A DNA stretch of 64,000 nucleotides, from NCBI GenBank assembly GCA_947579665.1, contig OX388346.1, forward strand, positions 86,306,615-86,370,614, in the 5' to 3' direction. The stretch comes from Sympetrum striolatum (taxonomy: Eukaryota; Arthropoda; Insecta; Odonata; Libellulidae). The notes beneath the pieces were generated by a model. It worked only from the letters and a program-made list of their open reading frames with translations, was not told where the DNA came from and searched no databases. The translations under genes were made by a program, and so were the position numbers. Shown here in pieces: positions 38,901 to 53,900 of the stretch. Each line of letters begins with the position of its first letter. The stretch's first letter is position 1.

Positions 38901-41900
38901 TAATATGTAAATATTTATCTACGACAGTATTATCGAGCTCTATATTCCATCCCGGTTTATCAGTATTTCATGAATAAATCCTAAACAATCAGTGATACAA
39001 AAATATGTTTAATACAAAAGTTATAGTGATTTACATTTTCTAAAACTTTTACAGATAATAGTATATACCTAAATATCATATTTATGGAGAAATTTTACAA
39101 AACCAGAAGTTTTCTTCGAGGAATAAATCTCGACTTCCAGTTAACCGATTTACTCCAAAAACTAATCAACTTTGACAGTACACACCACAATGCTATATAT
39201 GAAGTTTGGTATTGATACAACAAGTAGTTTTTACGTTAGAGCGCCCACAAGCACACACACACATACACACACACACACACACACAGTCATCATTCCGAAA
39301 ATTGTCAAAACGTATTCTAGGGACCCTAAAACATGTATTTCCGTTGAAATCTCGAAGTCAATTTTTTTCATGAAAACAATACTTTCTCTATACTACGTAT
39401 ATGGAGAAAGTAAAAACTGCTGACATAAGTTACTATTTGTTTGGCTGTATTACAGAAGTAAAAGAAAAACTGTTGGTCAACAAAAATAATTACACAAACC
39501 TTTTTGGAGCACTTATTTAAATATTTTGCTTCTAACTCTTTCGCTTCATCCTTCAGAGTTAAAGCACTAGCAGACACTCCATTTTCAAGTATTTCAGCTA
39601 AATTGTGCATTGTGTGGATTTTCTGAAAAATTAATTATTAAATAAAAATCAAATTCAGAACTACTTTGAAAAATGAAACTGGAGTGTATACTTGGAAGCA
39701 CTTGCCTGCAAGGTGTCAATTTTCAGATTTTGTTTATACTCATCCGCTAGCTTTAGTATACTCCTGTATTTTTCTTCTGCAAGGGACCATTCACCCAAAA
39801 GAATATGAACACCAGCCAAACCTTAGAAAAAAAAAACAAATCATATACAAACTATTTAACCCTAATTTAGAATTGTTTGGAAAACACTAAAACGAACATG
39901 TCTTTTACCAAGTTTCTTAAAATTAGGATTGGCATGGAAAAAGTTAGTTAAGTACCCTAAATATTACCCTCTCAGATAAGATCAGCTTCATGTTGTCTAT
40001 ACCTTGAGGAGCACTGGTATTTTTAATAATTCCAAGATTTATCATATTTGAAAAGGGCCTTTTAAACATTTATAATTATTAATAACAGTATATTATTAAG
40101 TTAGGAGTAAGAGGAAATGTACTAATTTTTAAGAGAAACATTTACAGTTCTAAATAAATACTTTTTAGCATAAACTAGAATTAAAATTTAACTAAAACAT
40201 AAGGCTGTGACAAATGAAACATTACTTTGCAACTTACCTAAGTAATTCTGAAGGATTACAAATGATTCTACTAATTTATAAGAAAACAGAAATAACCAAC
40301 AGTTAAAATATACACAACTAGCAGAGATGAAACTACATGGAAATGTACAGGAAATATAAATAAACTAACCATTGAGGGCTGCTATACATTGACGTAAAGC
40401 TTCTTCGGCCTCTACCTTTGCTTTCTTTACAAGTGAAACTAAAAGATTTTCCATGCTCCATTCATTAATTTTTGGTAGAGCTGTCTGAGCAAACTGCTTC
40501 TTTCTGCCTTTCACTGCTTGGGGGTGACAGCATGCCTGACGTAAACTCAGTAGTGGATCCAGGATCTTTATCAAGACAAAAGAATTTTAAGATGCTGGAT
40601 GGTAAGAGACAACTCAACACAACAACGTAATATTTAACGTCATTACAGTATTTTTTTCTGAGAGAATCATTAGGAACTTTATTAATGATTAAAAAAAATG
40701 GAGAATCTGCCAAGAATATTCACACAGCAGGACAAGAAATAAACTTATAAACACATGTGTAGTATGGTTGGCAAACTCCTATTTTTAAGTGTAAATTTTG
40801 TACAAACAAAGGCCTAGTAGTGACAATAGTATGACACATGTCTATTATTATTTAGCAAGGAACATATTCTGACTGTCTTCAGCAAATCCACATTATGTAC
40901 TTGTGGTGTTCCCCTTGGTAATGCTTTCATGATTGGATGGGGAAACAATTACAGGCCTGAATTTTGGTATACTCTCAAAGAAGAAATTAAAATCTAGCTA
41001 AATAAGTTTCAATCTTTTCAAACTTTAATATTTGAAAAAGAAGCAATAGAAAGAATTGAATTATAAGTACAACTCACCCTGTTAACAGTTATTCTATCAA
41101 GAGACTCCAATTTGACATTGTTATCAAACGGTGTTAGAGCGGCTAATGCACTTCCCGAGCAATACACATGTTGCCTCCGATAGAAATGCTCCTCTGTTGG
41201 GCAAAATCTCAGCCAATAGATCCTTTCGCTTTGTGAAGGAATACGAATCTATAGAACCAAAAACAATTAAAGATCACAAAATGTTTCTCTGATTTTGAAT
41301 TTTTCTTTAATTGAAATATCCTCAAGAGATATAATAACCACCGATGTGATTTAAACACCACTCTCAGCAAAAATTATCATTACAATATAAAATGAAATAC
41401 TGAGCAAAAAATTTTGTCTGAAAAAGAGCATCATTTGTTGTTATTGCAGTTTCTAGTAAGATTATTTATTATATAAAGAGAAAGTAATAACTAAAATATA
41501 AAGAATATTTGTTACACAAATTTTGGTTTCTATACAAATAATTTTTTCTAGCAACACATTTTTATTGTATGATTTCATTTATATTCCATACTTATTTAAT
41601 GAAATATTTTATAGAACTGAGACTGATGCAATTATATTTAGTTTGTCCGAATGAAGGTATCGGATATATTTGGCTGTGGACTATTTCCAAGCATAAAAAT
41701 GTTAAAAATAGTACAGAAATTGCTTTAACTTAACCCTTAACCAGTGACGTGCGGTCTGAGAGACCGCAGCAATTTTTTATTGCTAGTAAAAAAATATTTA
41801 ATTTTTATCAAATCTGTAATTTATGGTACCTTCTTAGATACCTTTACGTAGTATATAGAATGCTTTGAATTTCTTTTATCTTACTTGTATTTCTATTAAG

Positions 41901-44900
41901 TTGCGATTAAATTTCATGCGCCGTCTGAGAGACCGCACGTCACTAATTCGGGAAAACTCAATTCGTAATATGGGTGAATATTATTACGGAGGCTTACAAA
42001 ATTCAACTTTATTTATTATATTTTTTATTATTTTCACATTTCTTTGTTATTACTATTTGAAAAGCATAAATTAGGCTAAATATATGGATTTTATTATAGT
42101 AGGCTAATGTTGAGGTCGTCCTAAAGAATGCTGATAGTTTTGGCTATTTTATAATATCAACTCCAACAATAAAAATCTGTTTAGAAAAAAATTAAATCAT
42201 ACTTGCATTAAACCACCGTATGTGTATGGAACCGAATTTTTCGTCTTTATATTTCGCTGTGACTAGAAGGTCACTTACTACAGATATGACCGAATTGAGT
42301 ACAAACTCAGAATAACAAAATCCTGCAAGAAATTCTTTGTTGCCACTAATCATTTGTGCCTATCTTGGGATTAATGACCTTTAGTGAAGCATGTTGTCAG
42401 CGGAATATAGACCCCCAATTGAAAGGGTGGAGTGATCCTGGGGAAAACCCGAGGCCAATGTTCGAGCAGAACATAACCAGATGTGAAAGAAAACGTATTT
42501 CTTGGATTTTCCCCTAACTGCTTTCATCTTTAGTTTCGCTCTATTTGTTGCCGAGTAATCATCTTGCAACACGGATCTTTTGAAATACGAATCAGGTTAT
42601 TTACATTTTTTTCAGTAAGTTCGTTTCTTTCTAAAATATATCTTTGTTGTAAAATAATTTGCAAATATGGCCGCAGGAAAACCGATTGCCTGGGAAAATA
42701 AGAGCAGGTAACTTATTGTCTGTTGGTGAGCGATCATCATATACGGAGCTAGTACGGAGGAAAAGTTTCTACTGTTCTTGAATAACATTGTCTTCCCGGT
42801 GCAATATTTACATAATTGCCTTGTGATCATCATTGTCATTCGTCAGGTAAATTTTTTCCTGCGGTATTCCGTGGAATCAAAATATTTTCCTGCACAAGTA
42901 ATGTATATCTACTTATGATATTTTCTCAATTTTCACAGCGACATAAGTACTCATCAAAGACTACGAGCATGAGCCATAACCTCTCGAATACTACGACAGG
43001 ACGCTCCTGATTTTGAGGAGCAGGTTATGGAATACTTGAGGGAAGAGGACAGTGACAGTGAGATTGAGGAGGATAATATTATTGTTAGTGATCACCATAC
43101 GGATTTCAACGAGAATGAAGAAGACTATGACGAGGAAGTAAGTGTTTTAGTGAATCAGATTTCTAAGAAAGTTGGATATTATTTTGGAAAAAATCACTAT
43201 AAAAGGAGTTCTAAAGAGCCAAAGAGCACTCATCTGCACTCGTTTGCACTCGTCTGCATAACATTGTCGCGGAAAAACCAGGTTTGAAGCAATCGGTTAT
43301 ACCTCTAGATAGGGAACTGCAACCTATACATTTTTGGTCGCTTATTTTTGACGACCATATAATAAATTTGATTTTGTGTTGGACAAATGTCAAACTTCAG
43401 AAGTTAAGAGAAAATCCAAGATCTAGTTTATGTTGAATTAAGAGCTTTACTTGGGTTAATAATATATTCAGCAATATTTAAATCTAACGATGAAGATATT
43501 AGTAGTATTTTTGCTACAGATGGCACAGAAAGGAAATTTTTCTTTTAGTAATGTCTGGACAACGATTTGCTGTCCTCCTTTTATGTCTTTGGTTTGATAA
43601 CCATGAAGACCAAATCATCCAGTGTGAAAGTGTCCCAGTTGCACCAGTTTCTGATTTGTTAAATCATTTCGTAAAAATTTCTCATTGCTGCTATTCACTG
43701 GGCACAAAAAATTGTATTGACGAAATGTTAATTGCCTTCAGGGGTCGGTGCTGATTTAAAATGTACATCCCAAGTATGCCAGCTAAGTATGGCCTCAAAA
43801 TGATGTGTTTGATGGATACATCGAATAGCTATTTGTATAATGCCTATTTGTATGCCGGAAAAAATACCAACGGAATAGGTCTGTCAGAGGAAGACAAAAA
43901 GACTTCGAAACCTATGCAATCAGTTCTGCGTCTCACTGAGCCAATATTTCATACCAATCGAAATATTACTGCTGATAATTGGTTCACTTCAATTGAACTG
44001 GTTGAGAAGCTGAGGGTGAAAGGACTGACCTATGTCGGGACGATAAGAAAAAATAAAGGGGAGATATCCACGAACATGACTTTAGTTCCTATATACGGTG
44101 AACATGACTCTAGTTCCTCATGTGCCAGAGAGAAACAGGACTGTTTGTTTGGTGTCGTCAATGCACCAAAGAGCACTGATGACGTGACAATGAAACCTGA
44201 AATTATAGCTTTCTATAATTCAACGAAGGGTGGAGTAGATACACTAGATAAAATGTGCAGCAGCTACTCATCTAGTCGAAGATCAAGGAGATGGCCAATG
44301 GCAGTGTTTTTTAGGATTTTGGACATTTCATTGGTGAATTCTTTTGTGGTCCAGCAGTCTCTAAAAGACAAGAGGTTTCTGAATAGGTACGATTTTATTA
44401 AATGCATTGCAGCGGAGTTAGTAAGGCCACAGTTAAAGAGGAGAATGTCAAACAGCAAGATTCCCACACAATTAAGAGCCAATATAGGCTGAATTCTGAA
44501 CCTAACGGTTGAAAAACCTCAAAATGTCGAAGATAAACAAGAGAAGCGGAAGACTTGCCGACTTTGCCCTCCATGCAAAACACGAAAAACCTCCTTCTGT
44601 TGCTGCAAACGTAGACAACCAGTTTTTTTATAATGCACAAAAAACATTTGCAAGAACTGTGCTTCTAAGGAGGGGTAGGACAGTTTCACAAAAAATGTAA
44701 TATCGAACGTTTGCAGAATCCATGAAAAACACAATAAATGAAATATATTTCAAGAAGGTTTTATCATTTATCATCCCAAAAATACATTAAAGGCTTTGCT
44801 ACAAAAATAGCCACATAATTCTTAATATGAGACATTATTTAAAAAGGATGTTTTTTTATTCAAATTTTTTACTATCTTCGTACAATGATTAATAATTGAA

Positions 44901-47900
44901 ATTTTGTTCTTATTAACATAGAATTAAATTTTAATTCAAATTATTGAATAACTGAATAGTTTATTAATACTTTTAAATTTTTTAAAATGTGTCATTTAGT
45001 AGGTTTAAAGATATTTAAAAAATTTCGGTCTCCCAGACCGTACGTCACTGGTAGTGTGACAGAAATTGCACGTCACTGGTTAAGGGTTAAAAGGATATTA
45101 TTTAATGTCCCCTTCAGTTGAAATTAAAGAATGTACCATCTAAAATTCACATATGTAACATTTTAAAGAATAAAAAGAAACATTCTTTGCCTAGGACATA
45201 CCTGATCAATTACATCCTTCTTGCAAGACCTCCACATGATGTTGCAAAGAACATCATGTAGCAGCTTCCTGTTGCCTGCTATGTAAGGATTCATAAGAAG
45301 ACTGTCCCACCATTTCTGAACACAATATGGATTGTAACCAATGAACAGAATCAGTCCATACAGATCTGCCAAAAAATAGAGAATTTACTGGTTAGTTAAT
45401 GAAGGAAATAAACATCAAATAATAATCGTATCATATAATTGGAGAAATGGAGACATTACATTCAAGAACAAGATGGTTATAAAATACTGACAATGAATGG
45501 TTAAATATGAAAAATATTGAAGCCATTCCATTACTTGGATGAGCATTGCATAAATGAAAAAAAGTAAATAATTTCAGCATTATTTATAACTTCATTCCTA
45601 AATGGAACAAAAACAATTTAATAATGATGCATTTTATTTAATTAAATAAAATTAAATAATCAATTATTCATCAAATTAATTTCCAATTTAAGTAGGAGTT
45701 CTCTACAGAGTATACTTAAGAAAAGATAAGAAAGTTAGACATCATTGCATGTATTAGGTGTGATGTGACAATGAGAAGCTCAGGACAGATAAATTGGAAA
45801 GTACTTGGGGAGGTCTAAATAAGGCAATTTATTGAAAACGTCTCAGATGATGACGAAATATAGATATATTCTAAACTTTCAAAGTGTCTCCATATGAGCA
45901 TACCATTTATGGATCTCTGAATTGGTGTCCCTGTGATACACCATCGGTGTACAGCAGAGAGTCTTAGCGCCATCTCCGCTGTTTTAGCAGAAGTCATTTC
46001 CACCATCTGTGCTTCGTCCAAACAAATTCTCCACCACTGTATACATGGCAACGGAGAAGGAAGGGCCATAAATCTTTTGGCATGCCTGAACCTAGATTTT
46101 TTCAAAAAAGTTTACAGTTATTACATAATAAACTTTGATAGGTCAAAATTATTAAACAAATGTAGTCTGAAATTGATGATAAGAAGTCTTTCTTGAGAAA
46201 TGTTACCCTCGTTCTTAGCTTCAGTTACATTAAGTACTAAAAACATTAGAAGATATACTTCAGATATCCCTTATTTATTTTATTCAGTAATTGATTCATA
46301 AATCTAACTAATTATGGGAGGCTAACCCATAATTAGTGACGAAGGGCCAATATTACCCCAGGCAAGATATTTCCTTTGAAAAAAAAAAAAAACTGTCAAA
46401 GATAATTCAATACTTTTTTACTATATGAAGATTTTTGATTAATAAAGATTATCTGAAATGTTCTTAAATTTTACTAATTAGAAGTATTGTTTATTGTTTG
46501 TGTTATAGTGAAATAATAATAGTTAGGTACTTATTAACTGGAAATCATTTATTTATTATAAATTACAGAATGGCTACTACCCTCAAGATTCATTGCAACT
46601 GATAATCCCAAAGACAAGTATAAAGAATATTTACAACAATATGTACACATACCTGCGTCCCTGCTCACCATTGCAATGAGGCAAATCAACATAGTCTAAC
46701 TCTTTGCTCAGAGTCTCATAAGAGACAATAACAATGTCATGATTTGCTAACACTCTTGGTTGGGTATATCCTTCATGACACATTCTCCTAAATTAATTAA
46801 AGAATTAACCTTAATTAGTTAATAGTTTTGTTTGAATTTTTGGAAAAATATATTATTAAATGAATGACTCACATTATTGGATACCCCATAAACTTATTAA
46901 ACAAACACATTAACAATTTATGTATGATTTTCAGATACTTAATTTGTATGTTGGATTATAATCTATTATTGCCAATATCATTATTATTCATCTATTATGC
47001 ATTCCTGCAACAATTTTTATTGGTATAAAGGAAGTAATTATATAACTGTTAATTGAGATGTCATAGATGAGAGATTCCATTCCAGTGAAAAACATAATAA
47101 CATAAGGAATTATTTAATCACTTGCAGAAAGATATAGTGGAACTTATCCATATTCAGTTGGAAAAAAAACAAAATATGACTATATCCACAGAATATAAAT
47201 TTGAAAATATTGCGGCTGAAACCAGTATAAAAGAATACATTTTTACACACTAAATGTTTCAAACATTGATAATTAACTAAATTAATCATCAATAATTAAA
47301 AATTAATTAAAGGGGGGGTTTGAAATGTATATTGGTTTAATGATATTTAATTTCTCTTACTCATAATAAAGAACTTTGAGGTCTTTTTTCCTAATATGTT
47401 GCTGAATTTCATCCATCCATTGAAATGCTATTGACCGAGGAGAGACAATCAAAGTAGTCCCTGATGGTATTGGATCCTGCAATAGAAGCAAATTAACAGC
47501 TTTAGCATTTAACGATATTGTAATTATATCAAACTTAGTATAATAACAGTTAATATATAATAATTCTATCAGAAAAAGAGGGAAAATTAATTGGCTTGAA
47601 TGTAAGCCTTGGGTGTGAAATGCTTCAGCTACTGGTAAATTTCCAAATAAATATACATAGCAAGAAAATTATAGTTATTGAGCTAACATTGGGAGAGAAT
47701 TGACAAAGAATTGTTATTTGAGCAAGTGCAGAATTTACAAGACCGCTTTGAAGCTATGGCAGACTTTTTCCACCAGAGTACAGGTAAGTCAAACCTGCGC
47801 TTGAGTATAGGCTGAGAGGGACTTTTTCATCATAAAAAATATGCTGAAAACTCGGCTTATACACAGTAGCTATTTTATCAAACTGTTCATATTTACTTTT

Positions 47901-50900
47901 ATTTCTCAAATATATGGTAATACAAATTATCATTAGAGACAAAGGCAAAACAACACAGCAACTAACAGCATGAACAGGGTTTCAACCAATAGGTGAATAT
48001 TTTGTAATTTTATGGTAGATTTCCATCATAAACAATAATAATTTAAATTGGACTTATGCCTTTACTACATAATAAGTTTAACATTCTACACCACTATGCT
48101 CATATTTTTACTAGAGATGGTCTACTATCTGTTGGTGATGACTTTTCAATCAAGTTTTGTGTGTTTCTTTCCTCTCTTATAAAGGTTGGCTTACGAAAAG
48201 AAGAAAGGCCGATGGCCCTTAGAGATTAAATAATCTAATCAGAATAAAATTTTTAATATTAAATAATCTACATGCAAGACAAAATTTTAAAATGAATTTC
48301 AAAATAAAAATAATGAACATTTTTCATTCACTGCATATTACTATACATTTTTTTTTAAATCATGGCTCTATTTTGTCTTCCATGCCTTTTTTATAATATA
48401 TGCAATAGCAATGACAAACTATTCGTCCAGTCATGTTAACTAATATTCTCAAACCGTAATCCTATAATTGCAACCTAAACCTTGTTATTTGGATACAATA
48501 GTTAAAACCCTAAACTAATGATAAAGATAACTCTAAATGAACAAGCTTGATTAATACAACATTTTACCGTAACCTAGGAAAAGTATGTAATTATTTGGCC
48601 AATCAAAGGCTGATTCTAAGGGTAAATCCATATATCAGATTTTTGCTGAAGGCAGTGCTGAGACCAAATTTCAATGCATGTCCCAAAGACATGCCTCCAA
48701 GATAATATCAAATATTCACTCAAAATCAATAAGTCGGGAAATATATGGAAAAGAACAAATGCTTTGAGAGGATTGTAAATAATGATTTAACCCTCGAGTA
48801 CTCGCATCCCAAATTGTCACGACAGTACTCGCATTGGGTGGAATTGACCCAACATCTTCCAAAGGGGAATATTGTCTCAAAATGTAGTGAATAAATTTTT
48901 AATTCATTAGTGATGATGTCGTATTAATTGGTTATTAAAATAAAATCAAATAAATATTTTCAAATTATTTTAATATTCTGTAAAAATTCGATATCCCTGA
49001 CGCTGAGTACATGGAATATATATAATTTGGAATATTGCGTATAAAAAGTAAACTGTTTAAAAATAAAATAAAATTTAATACATTAACAATAATTATCAAC
49101 TACATGAAATTTATATAATATCTCTAAAAATTAAGGCGGAAAAAGGTCAAAAATGCAATATTTTACGTAAAGGCCTTTCATCTACCTGGCACTACACCCT
49201 AAGAAAAATTTGTTTACATAATTAAACTTCCATTTCCGATTTGGCGAAAATGCATGACTGGTTCAGAACATTCTAAAACTCAGCTACTATGAGAAAGAAG
49301 AGGTAAAAAAGCACTAATAAAAAGATATGGAATTATAAAATTCACATGGGTCGATTCGACCCAGACGTGAGTACTTGAGGGTTAAGCAACAATGTACCAC
49401 TCAAGGCTAATAACTAATAATTACTGTAAGGTCATTCATAAAAAGTTAATTTTCTTACCCTTTCCTGCCAGCAATGTGGGCAATAATAATCTCCCCTAAA
49501 TGGGTCAGTGAGGTCATAGCCGACACAATGAGCATGCTGCCACATCCCGCAAGTGTTACACTGAACTTGATGCAACTCGGCTGGAAGGTTTCCATTGTAA
49601 CCGATTCCTCCAGCTTCAACCTCAAGCATTCCACAGGCACATTCAAAAAGACTTTTTCTTTTCACTGTTGTGGAAAAGAATTCCCTGTTTCGGATAGCTC
49701 TTGATTTATCAGTGAGTACCTGCAGAAGAAAATCAATTACAGTTCATACCCCTGCTGATTACACACATGAAATATTATTTTATTACTGACCTTCTGCACA
49801 TTGTACTCAGCAATCATGCTCAGATAGAGGTCATTGCAAGCCTTCTTGGCATATGACATCTTTGGTGGATTTTTTTTAACAATTCTTAATTTTTCTTTAG
49901 CATTTTTTTTCTTATTCCTCGAGTTTGTTTTGGATTTGGAGTTTCTTTGAACCTTTGAATTTGATGCCACTGAGAATTTACTAATAACCTCTTCAATGGT
50001 CTCCATTATTGAATCCACAGGATCTTCATCTGTATCTTCTTCACTAAATAAAAATAGCATATACTTTACAGTGGTAAATATAATGTAAACAGGTTATAGT
50101 TTTATGTGCACTACGGAGGAGTCAATGTTTAAAAGTAAATCACTACAATCATACTAACTTAGAGACTGAAATTAGTAGAATAAATACTGATTTGTGAGCT
50201 TTAATTTCCAAGAAAATACAGCGAATAGACTTGAAAAGGTTTATTTACATTAAACAAAAACAGCAACTAACAGCTAGATATTAGTTTCGTTGCAAGGAAT
50301 CATCATCATCTTCTGATTTTAAGTTAACGTTGTGTTTAACTAAAATTGTTAAATATTTAATACTTTTACAAGTTTTGCACATCCACAAGTTAAAAGACGT
50401 TAAAAAGTCAGGTTACTATCAGGGTGCGTATCCTGATACCATACCTGATGATGGCCGAATGTGCCGATACCGGTCGTTGTTTTTAGCGTCTTTTAACTTG
50501 TGGATGTGTACCAGTAACTTTTTATTTTATTTTTACTTGTAAAAATAAATTAATTTTATCATAATATAAATTAAACAAGTAAACATAACATAATCATAAC
50601 AAAATTAAAAAGTAAAGAGAAGCAAAAAAATCAACAGTTATGCATTCTTAATGTATACTTTATTTATCATGTCAAAAAAATGAAATAGAGACAACTGAGA
50701 GTGACTTTAAGGTACAAGCACAAGAGGAAGTGACTGACAAACATGATAAACAGAGCATTCGTCACACACATTCATGTTCCACAGCTAATAGGCAAATGAA
50801 TATACTTCAGAAGTTTGGACACACTAATGGCAATGAAGGGTTAAGTAAGCTAGCATAAAATCTTAAATTAAACCAAAATGAAGAACTCGGAATTAAGGGC

Positions 50901-53900
50901 TTTTATAATTTCCTATACAATGGAGACAAAAATTATATCCTTCTGACAACATAACTGCATTGAATAGCTTCACTACTCAAATCCCTTCTTGTTTTCTGTA
51001 ATTGAATGCATTTCAAGAATATGCTAATGAAGGCCTTTTGAAACCTTGGGCTCAAATGATAGTAATGCAATTACCTGGTGGATAATTTACGGGGCCTTCT
51101 TTTTTTCCTAGTTCTCCTTAATATTTTCTTTGTCTCCAATTCTTCTTTGATACTTTCATCTGGCTTCATGAGTTCTTCTTCACAAACCTCCTCTTGCACA
51201 ATCACTTCTTCTTGAACAACGTTATCTTGATCAATCACTTCTTCTTGAACAACGTTATCTTGCACAATCACTTCTTGTGCTAAAAGATCTTTAGGACTCT
51301 TAACCTTGGGGTGAATTTCAGCCACTTGTTGCGCACCATTCATCTGGTTTTCATTCTAGCACGTCATAAAAAATGTAAGTTATATCTGAGCACTAACTTA
51401 ATTAGTTAAGTTACATAATATCATTGACAAAAAAGGCATAACTATGGCTAACCATATAATGATTTTGGGGCAAATCAGATTGATAGCTTACCCTCTAGAA
51501 ATGTAAGCAGTACACGCTCAAGTAATTATCACCTCTGTGATCATTGCTAAGGACAGTTTCACCACCAAGTGATGGGAATTACTGTCAACTTTAAGTAAAG
51601 TTATTATCGTTTTTATCAGTAAAAGTCACAAGAGTAGAATAATAATAATAATAATAATAAATGGACTTAATTCAGGCAAGATTGAGACTAGAAAGTCTCT
51701 TCTTACACCTAACCCATAAGTATATAGACAGACGATTGCATAATATGCTGATATTAGCTATTTATAATGAAATTGAGATGTTTTTACTGAATAAACCTCG
51801 ATATTCATTGACGGAATTAACATTTATTTAATTGAAGTGTAATTTAAAAAAGGGAAGATAATATAATAAGTTCAATCAAAGAAGCCTTAACTTGGTAGAA
51901 CTCTGTAATCGGGATCATATGAAATAATTTTTGCAGTGTGATTTGTATTTTACACACATAAAACTTAGGTAAAATGCTTCTTAATAATAAAGATACTTTC
52001 AACCATATGCTAAAAAGTGGCATTTACAAATTACGTTGCAACGATTGTGGGGCAATTTACTTAGGTCAGACGTCCCGTAATTTACAAATAAGAACCAAAG
52101 AACACTAATTCATTCCGTAACAATACACAGGCATCACATTTTGCAAAACATCTTCTAGATAACAATCAGACCTCAGATTTATCATCTACTCTATTACATT
52201 GTCAACACAAAGGACGCAAACTAAATCATCTCGAACAATTAGAAATAATATACCACTTAAAAAACAATAACACACTCACCAACATCCTTCTTTTCCCTAA
52301 TTATTCTCCCCTGCATTGTCCATTGTTAACCTGCTTCCCCTTCCTCCTCCCCCTAACACCGCTCCCACTATCGACAATAACTAATCTGATTGGTGCCTTG
52401 GTTTTGTATTCTTTGTACATATGTGTGCACTCCTGAATAACTCTTGCGCAAGATGATAGACTAACGTCCGAAACCGGTCTCAGATATTGAAAATTTTTAA
52501 ACTGAAATTTTGTAAAGCTATTCCTACCCATATACTAACTTTTAGATTGTCAACCTGTAATTATGATAATCATGAACAAAGCTTTTCTAGAGAGAAATCT
52601 TACCATATCTGATATCTGATTTGTAGATCCACCTTCTGAAATATTATCACAGTCGCCATTATCTTCAGCCTATGAAGAAAAAATAGCAGTCACTTTGAAT
52701 TTCTCCAAGATACTTGATAGTAAATAAATGTTACTTTAATACTTTAGCTACCTTAATATTTATCACCTCTTCATTAGCACCACTAATTGTAGCAGAATTT
52801 TCAGCTTCGGCTTTTGTTAAAATCTTAGTCAGAAGTTCTCCATTCTAGAAAAAAGCAGCCATTGAAAAATTGGAAAATTATGCAATAAAGAATATTAGCC
52901 TTCATCAAATTTTTCTTCATTTACCATTTCTGCATCTGCTTCAGTTGAATTGTTGTGATTTTTGCTCTCAAGGCTAGTGTCTATTTCATCTTCTCCCTAA
53001 GTAGAAATTAAAATAATATTTCAGTTATATTTCACTGTCTTTTTTCTTACTGGCTATAAATAAGACGGGAAAGTTTCACCAGCAGTAATTTGATAGAAAA
53101 GTAAGATGGGAGAAACTCAAAACCTTATTTCATCTGAGTATAAAATTAAGGTAATAAAAAGACAATGAAGAAATAGCTTATTTAAGGGAACAAGTAATAA
53201 TAGTTTTTGTAAGTAATAATAGGTTTTATAGATTTTACACATTCATTATTCATTGGTGTTTCTCCATAGTGGGATACTTATACCCAGAAAGGTATCCCTA
53301 GTTATTTTTCTTCTCATAACCAAATTTCCCACCTTCCACCCACTAATATTATATTAGCATGACGTTGATGGTTGGGAATGTCAAGAATTACAATTCAGTC
53401 AAGATACACATTAAATCAAAGAACTGGATGCCTTGTGTCTTTAGCTATTTAGAAAACCCCTTTTCTATTATTTAAATTGATGTTTGCCAGTTGAATTTGA
53501 TAATGTCTTCATAATGCTAGGAATTACTTCATTTGTTGTCTCATTCATTAGCATGATAATTCTTTTTCAATAATCCTCTTTGGAACCATTCACATATTTT
53601 GATTTATGGGGAATGAATTTAAATCGATTCCAATCATAATTTTCTCTAGAACAACCATATTGCATCACAAAGCTGCATGTGATTAGAGAGATTGAAATAT
53701 GATAGTACCTCTACTAAATGGCCCTTAAACATTAAGTATTTGACAGATGATAACTGTAAAAAGTTTGCATGGAAACACATGCTTTAATAATAAAAGCGAT
53801 GGAAATGAAAGAGAAAAAGACTGCTGTAGCCGGGGATCGAACCCGGGTCTCCCAATTGCTGGTCGGTAGCTCTAACTAATAAGGTACCATGACAGCACAA

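Noticed and set aside
47749..47948. 64-codon minus-strand ORF near SHPRH exon 11
   Set aside because: No acceptor or donor in phase, and exons 10 and 11 join correctly without it.
51120..51343. Short repeats resembling a CRISPR-like or satellite array
   Set aside because: The repeats are in-frame codon repeats (QDNVVQEEV) inside a coding exon of SHPRH.
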